From NCBI GenBank assembly GCA_002353585.1, contig DEJW01000036.1, forward strand, positions 13,411 through 77,410: a stretch of 64,000 bases of DNA, given 5' to 3'. A program made the translations under genes and the position numbers. Numbering within the stretch: position 1 is the first letter of the stretch; each line of letters begins with the position of its first letter. A model generated the notes under the pieces. The model searched no databases, was not told the DNA's origin, and worked only from the letters and a program-made list of their open reading frames with translations. This DNA comes from Prevotellaceae bacterium UBA2738. Lineage in GTDB: Bacteria > Bacteroidota > Bacteroidia > Bacteroidales > Bacteroidaceae. Shown here piece by piece: positions 61,120 to 64,000 of the stretch.

Positions 61120-62262
61120 ATGATAGCAAGAACAATACAACAGAAGATAGAGAATTTGGCATCCAAATTCCCCGTCGTAACGCTCACAGGACCACGTCAG
61201 TCAGGCAAATCTACACTCCTGCGTCACGCCTTTCCTGATTATCAGTATGTATCATTAGAAAACCTTGATGTCAGAACTTTCGCCACAGAAGACCCTCACG
61301 GTTTTCTCAAGACATACCCAAGGCATGTGATAATAGACGAGGCACAAAGAGTACCCACTCTGTTCTCATATATACAAACCCATGTTGACGAAGTTGATGA
61401 GCCTGGGTTATATATACTTTCAGGGTCTCATAATTTCCTGCTCATGGAGACAGTCAACCAATCATTAGCAGGCAGGACAGCCATATTCAAACTTCTGCCT
61501 TTTTCCCATGATGAGAAGGTCTCAGGAGGCATTTTGCCCTCCACCATTGACGAGGAGATTTTCTATGGAGGCTATCCACGTATATTCGATAAAAATATCT
61601 CCCCAACCGATTATTATCCCTTCTACCTGCAGACCTATGTGGAGCGCGATGTAAGAATGATGAAGAACATAGGCGACCTCAGCGCCTTCATACGTTTTCT
61701 AAAACTATGTGCAGGACGTATCGGTCAGTTGCTCAACCTATCGTCACTTGCCAACGACTGTGGTATCAGCGTTCCCACAGCCTCATCATGGCTCTCACTT
61801 CTTGAGGCAAGCTATATCTGTCATCTTTTGCGCCCCGATTGGAACAACTTCTCAAAACGTTTAGTGAAGACTCCCAAACTGTATTTCTACGATACAGGTC
61901 TGGCATGCTCACTACTCGACATCAGTTCGCCGTCTCAATTAGCTACTCACTATCTGCGAGGCGGACTATTTGAGAATCTGGTAATCACTAATTTTTTGAA
62001 ACGTGCGTGGAACAAAGGATACGAAGCCGATTTGCGATTCTGGCGTGACAGTCAGGGAAACGAAGTTGATCTGCTTCTGTACGATGGCAGTACTCATCCC
62101 ACAGCCTACGAGATAAAGTCTGGAGCCACCTTTAACACCGATTTTTTCTCTGGGCTCACCAAATGGGCATCATTATCCGACACCCCTACCACATCTCTCT
62201 ATGTCATCTATAGTGGCAAAGACACTCTCACCACCTCAAAAGGCACCCTTCTTGCATGGTAA
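61120..62262 (+). CDS. AAA ATPase with C-terminal DUF4143
   Basis: A 380-aa protein. Walker A is TGPRQSGKSTLLRH (residues ~23-36), Walker B is HVIIDEAQRVP. The second half (YVERDVRMMKNIGDLSAFIR, then GLACSLLDISSPSQLATHYL, ending with the nuclease-like GNEVDLLLYDG and AYEIKSG) matches DUF4143. Such proteins are common, frequently multicopy in Bacteroidota and often near mobile or toxin-antitoxin regions, with unknown function. A repeat-type operator sits before it. Confidence 0.88.
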   Translation: MIARTIQQKIENLASKFPVVTLTGPRQSGKSTLLRHAFPDYQYVSLENLDVRTFATEDPHGFLKTYPRHVIIDEAQRVPTLFSYIQTHVDEVDEPGLYILSGSHNFLLMETVNQSLAGRTAIFKLLPFSHDEKVSGGILPSTIDEEIFYGGYPRIFDKNISPTDYYPFYLQTYVERDVRMMKNIGDLSAFIRFLKLCAGRIGQLLNLSSLANDCGISVPTASSWLSLLEASYICHLLRPDWNNFSKRLVKTPKLYFYDTGLACSLLDISSPSQLATHYLRGGLFENLVITNFLKRAWNKGYEADLRFWRDSQGNEVDLLLYDGSTHPTAYEIKSGATFNTDFFSGLTKWASLSDTPTTSLYVIYSGKDTLTTSKGTLLAW

Positions 62263-62278
62263 ATGGGAATAAGTGCAG

Positions 62279-62671
62279 TTATACTTTTTCTAACTCACTA
62301 ATAAAATAATCTATTGCACTCTTTAATGGGTTTAGTTCGTTCATAATAATCCAAAGCACCTGCGATGGGTCAACGTCAAAGTAGTGGTGTGATATAATAT
62401 CACGCATACCCTTTACTTGTTTCCATGGAATATCAGGATATGTAGTCAATAGGTTTCCTTCTGTAACTTTATCCAAGTTCTTTAAGCTCTCCCCTATGGC
62501 AATTAGTAGCATGCACGTAGCATCTAATAAAATCATTCCATTAGGAGAGTCTAGGAAATCATCTATACTATGGATTTCCTTTGTTCTATCCTTCAATCTT
62601 TCTATAGCAGACTGAATGTCATAGAGAATATCAAGAGCAAGCTCTTTTTTTTCAGAAGATAGTGATACCAT
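62279..62671 (-). CDS. hepT: HepT-like ribonuclease toxin
   Basis: A 130-aa all-helical protein with the HEPN active-site motif RDIISHHY (RX4HXY) near residues 92-99. HepT toxins cut RNA; in characterised systems the partner MntA AMPylates a tyrosine near this motif to silence the toxin, and this Tyr is present. It overlaps the nucleotidyltransferase gene by 20 bp, the normal arrangement. Confidence 0.88.
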   Translation of the reverse strand: MVSLSSEKKELALDILYDIQSAIERLKDRTKEIHSIDDFLDSPNGMILLDATCMLLIAIGESLKNLDKVTEGNLLTTYPDIPWKQVKGMRDIISHHYFDVDPSQVLWIIMNELNPLKSAIDYFISELEKV

Positions 62672-62963
62672 CTCTTTCTATACGTTTCCTAAGTCGAGGG
62701 TTTAGGTTCCTATGGTTGCGAATAATGTCGACAGGTCTTCCAATAGAATTTTCAATATACTCCTTTGCATCCATGAGCAAGAACGGATTGGGAGTTTCTG
62801 TTTCAACAAAGAGGTCTATATCGCTATCGCTTTTCTGTTCATTTCTCGCCATCGAACCAAACAGGCGCAAAGAGATGATGCCATATTTTTTTTTCAAATT
62901 ATAATGGCAGTCATTCAACTTCTCAATGAATTGTTCGCGTGATATGTTGTCTTTGGAAGGCAT
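62652..62963 (-). CDS. mntA: MntA-like nucleotidyltransferase antitoxin
   Basis: 103 aa from ATG 62963 (a TTG two codons upstream is less likely). The minimal nucleotidyltransferase motif GSMARNEQKSDSDIDLFVE (GSX10DXD) is near residues 36-54. It is expected to neutralise the HepT-like toxin by AMPylation. The pair is led by a promoter at 62990-63021. Confidence 0.88.
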   Translation of the reverse strand: MPSKDNISREQFIEKLNDCHYNLKKKYGIISLRLFGSMARNEQKSDSDIDLFVETETPNPFLLMDAKEYIENSIGRPVDIIRNHRNLNPRLRKRIERDGITIF

Positions 62964-62989
62964 ATTCAATATTTTCTTTTCCTCGCCTG

Positions 62990-63021
62990 CAAAGTTACAA
63001 AGTATTTTTTAATTCACCAAG
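62990..63021 (-). promoter_or_regulatory. Promoter of mntA-hepT
   Basis: Minus-strand -33 CTTG (complement of 63018-63021), 20 nt, -7 TAACTTTG (complement of 62990-62997). The surrounding CCTGCAAAGTTACAAAGTA is repeated before the second TA pair. Confidence 0.7.
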
Positions 63022-63108
63022 AGTTTATGTTAGAATCTGTGTCCCTATAATCCGTGGTTTATTAATTAAAATACAACTCGGAATAGATTATAACGACAAC
63101 CAGGAATC

Positions 63109-63186
63109 TCCGAGCTTTGCTCGCCTGTAATCGGACGCACCTCTGGTGCTACGCTTGCCAGAGCAAGAACACCTACGGAGCGCAAG
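63109..63186. repeat. 78-bp dispersed repeat, copy B
   Basis: Second copy of 40303-40380 (two differences), located between the two TA pairs, 22.8 kb from copy A. Both copies lie at the 3' side of a minus-strand gene. Confidence 0.9.
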
Positions 63187-63189
63187 AGC

Positions 63190-63462
63190 TTATTTGTCAT
63201 CATAATGACCATAAGATGAGAGTACCAACACCAATACTTCCTCATCAAAAATACGATAAACCAAGCGATGTTTCTTAGTCAATTCACGACTCCAACGCCC
63301 CTCAGGCTTACCCTTCAATGGTTCTGGGTGTCCTGTACCAGATTTAGGATGCTCTCTCAGTTCCTCTATAAAGCGACGTGCTTTTTGGTAAACCTTAGGT
63401 TCGTTCTTTTGCAAACGCTTAAGGTCAGTCAGCGCATCTTGTGTATATGTGATGTCATACAT
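63190..63462 (-). CDS. YoeB/Txe-family toxin
   Basis: A 90-aa RelE-superfamily mRNA interferase. RWSRELTKKHRLVYRIFDEE and the C-terminal SSYGHYDDK (catalytic His-Tyr region) match YoeB closely. It cuts mRNA in the ribosomal A site. It lies 2 bp downstream of its antitoxin gene. The 3' end touches the 78-bp repeat copy B. Confidence 0.9.
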   Translation of the reverse strand: MYDITYTQDALTDLKRLQKNEPKVYQKARRFIEELREHPKSGTGHPEPLKGKPEGRWSRELTKKHRLVYRIFDEEVLVLVLSSYGHYDDK

Positions 63463-63464
63463 AC

Positions 63465-63713
63465 TTACCCAACTCTATTAAGGAAATCATCCAAATCTTC
63501 ATTAGGGAGCATCTTGTAACATTTTCCTTGTCTATATTCTTCCTCTCCCTTTTTCAACTTCTTTAAGAACTCCTCTTTAGTCATTAAGGTCGGGTCTTCT
63601 TTTTTAGCAGCAAGTTTCTTAACATACTTAAGAACCTTTGTCATCAGATTCTCATCGTACGCTATTACGCTCATTGCCTTATATAATTCCGCATTTAACT
63701 GTATAGCAGTCAT
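63465..63713 (-). CDS. Antitoxin of the YoeB-type pair
   Basis: An 82-aa protein (MTAIQLNAELYKAMSVIAYD, acidic/lysine-rich C-terminus ending DLDDFLNRVG). It does not look like classical YefM at the N-terminus but has the layout of Bacteroidota antitoxins found before YoeB: DNA-binding-like start and a flexible tail that would wrap the toxin. Its place directly before yoeB and its own strong promoter support this. Confidence 0.78.
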   Translation of the reverse strand: MTAIQLNAELYKAMSVIAYDENLMTKVLKYVKKLAAKKEDPTLMTKEEFLKKLKKGEEEYRQGKCYKMLPNEDLDDFLNRVG

Positions 63714-63744
63714 AATATTCTCCTTTATTATTCTATTCCACCTG

Positions 63745-63776
63745 CAAAGTTACAAAGTAATTTTATAACCTCCAAA
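63745..63776 (-). promoter_or_regulatory. Promoter of the YoeB-type pair
   Basis: Minus-strand -33 TTTG (complement of 63773-63776), 20 nt, -7 TAACTTTG (complement of 63745-63752), 31 bp before the ATG. Confidence 0.75.
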
Positions 63777-63847
63777 TATTTCTCTTCTCATTTTAATCTT
63801 TTAATGTTGTCCCAGTTGTCTTTTTTAATCTATGCCTATTTATCGTT

Positions 63848-63893
63848 ATTTGTCCTTTGTACTTAGTCACCTTGTCACTTAGTACTTTGAATT
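63848..63893. repeat. Degenerate CTTTGTA/CTTAGTC repeats at the right end
   Basis: GTCCTTTGTACTTAGTCACC and related units, the complement of the AAGGACAA/GTGACAA units near 60945. The rest of the window to 64000 shows no gene or clear element. Confidence 0.5.
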
Positions 63894-64000
63894 GGTTTTT
63901 ATTGTTTTTGCCTGATAAGGGCGTAACCTGACGTTAGGAAGGTGCAGGACTTCCAGGTATATGGACTTAGGAGTTTAGCTCATAAAGAACATATAACTTG

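Noticed and set aside
63894..64000. Group II intron or IS end at the right edge
   Set aside because: Some short inverted words are present, but no intron boundary, transposase or terminal inverted repeat can be recognised in the 107 bases left.

Overview
This window is from a Bacteroidales chromosome, most likely a Prevotella-type organism. The evidence is SprA (a type IX secretion protein found in Bacteroidota), Bacteroidota promoters (-33 TTTG, 19-21 nt, -7 TAnnTTTG) before many genes, few Shine-Dalgarno sequences, an ssrA gene with tag GENNYALAA, and several Bacteroidota-only families. I assign no species.

Layout. 0-13.7 kb, mostly minus strand: L31 (cut by the window edge), AsnA, AroB, a PBP4-type D-Ala-D-Ala carboxypeptidase, NadB, the giant SprA, RuvA. 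13.8-18.7 kb, plus strand: AsmA-like membrane protein, secreted acetylxylan-esterase-type hydrolase, GltD-like protein. Then trigger factor (minus) and a 0.6-kb non-coding stretch. 20.8-27.1 kb is accessory-looking: orphan antitoxin-like ORF, Eco57I-type restriction-modification fusion, a gene remnant, an unknown 224-aa protein paired with an ADP-ribosylglycohydrolase, and a Nudix/winged-helix protein. 27.2-32.7 kb: SprT-like protein, tmRNA, VanZ-like protein, then PASTA protein, RluA pseudouridine synthase, Ddl and an acyltransferase. 32.7-40.2 kb is a surface-polysaccharide cluster (two GT4, one GT2, two paralogous polytopic membrane proteins, a flippase). 40.4-44.2 kb, minus: DUF2795-like protein, PduO-type adenosyltransferase, an unknown protein, a 7TM-HD phosphodiesterase. 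44.3-53.5 kb: GltX, WaaA, YifB/ComM, BASS transporter, GH28, TcdA, LicD-like protein. 53.6-60.9 kb: PL9-like pectate lyase with a T9SS-type C-terminus and a tripartite RND efflux operon. 61.1-63.7 kb: DUF4143 ATPase and two toxin-antitoxin pairs (HepT/MntA and YoeB with an antitoxin).

The most unusual thing here is not a gene but a set of modular repeats. (i) Hexamers AACGGG/AACGTT/AACGAT in short tandem runs. (ii) Arrays in which the octamer TACGATAC alternates with different short perfect hairpins; the shared hairpins keep the same order in different arrays. (iii) A 40-bp module ending in GGAGCGCAAGAA. (iv) A CCCTTTAAGGGAGA palindrome. (v) Heptamer satellites such as AATTATC/AATTGTC and CTAACTC. 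Types i-iv sit between genes but also inside essential or conserved genes (SprA, AroB, the acyltransferase, PduO adenosyltransferase, WaaA, and YifB twice), always in frame and mostly in linkers or loops. YifB is about 80 aa longer than the usual family length, and the two insertions account for the difference. This resembles the Rickettsia palindromic elements in behaviour but not in sequence. The heptamers stay mostly between genes, though they supply several stop codons and part of the TolC signal peptide.

Functional links are modest. SprA and the PL9 enzyme with a T9SS-like tail belong to one secretion route. GH28, PL9 and the esterase suggest pectin/hemicellulose use, without an adjacent SusC/SusD locus. 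WaaA, LicD and the glycosyltransferase cluster build the cell surface.
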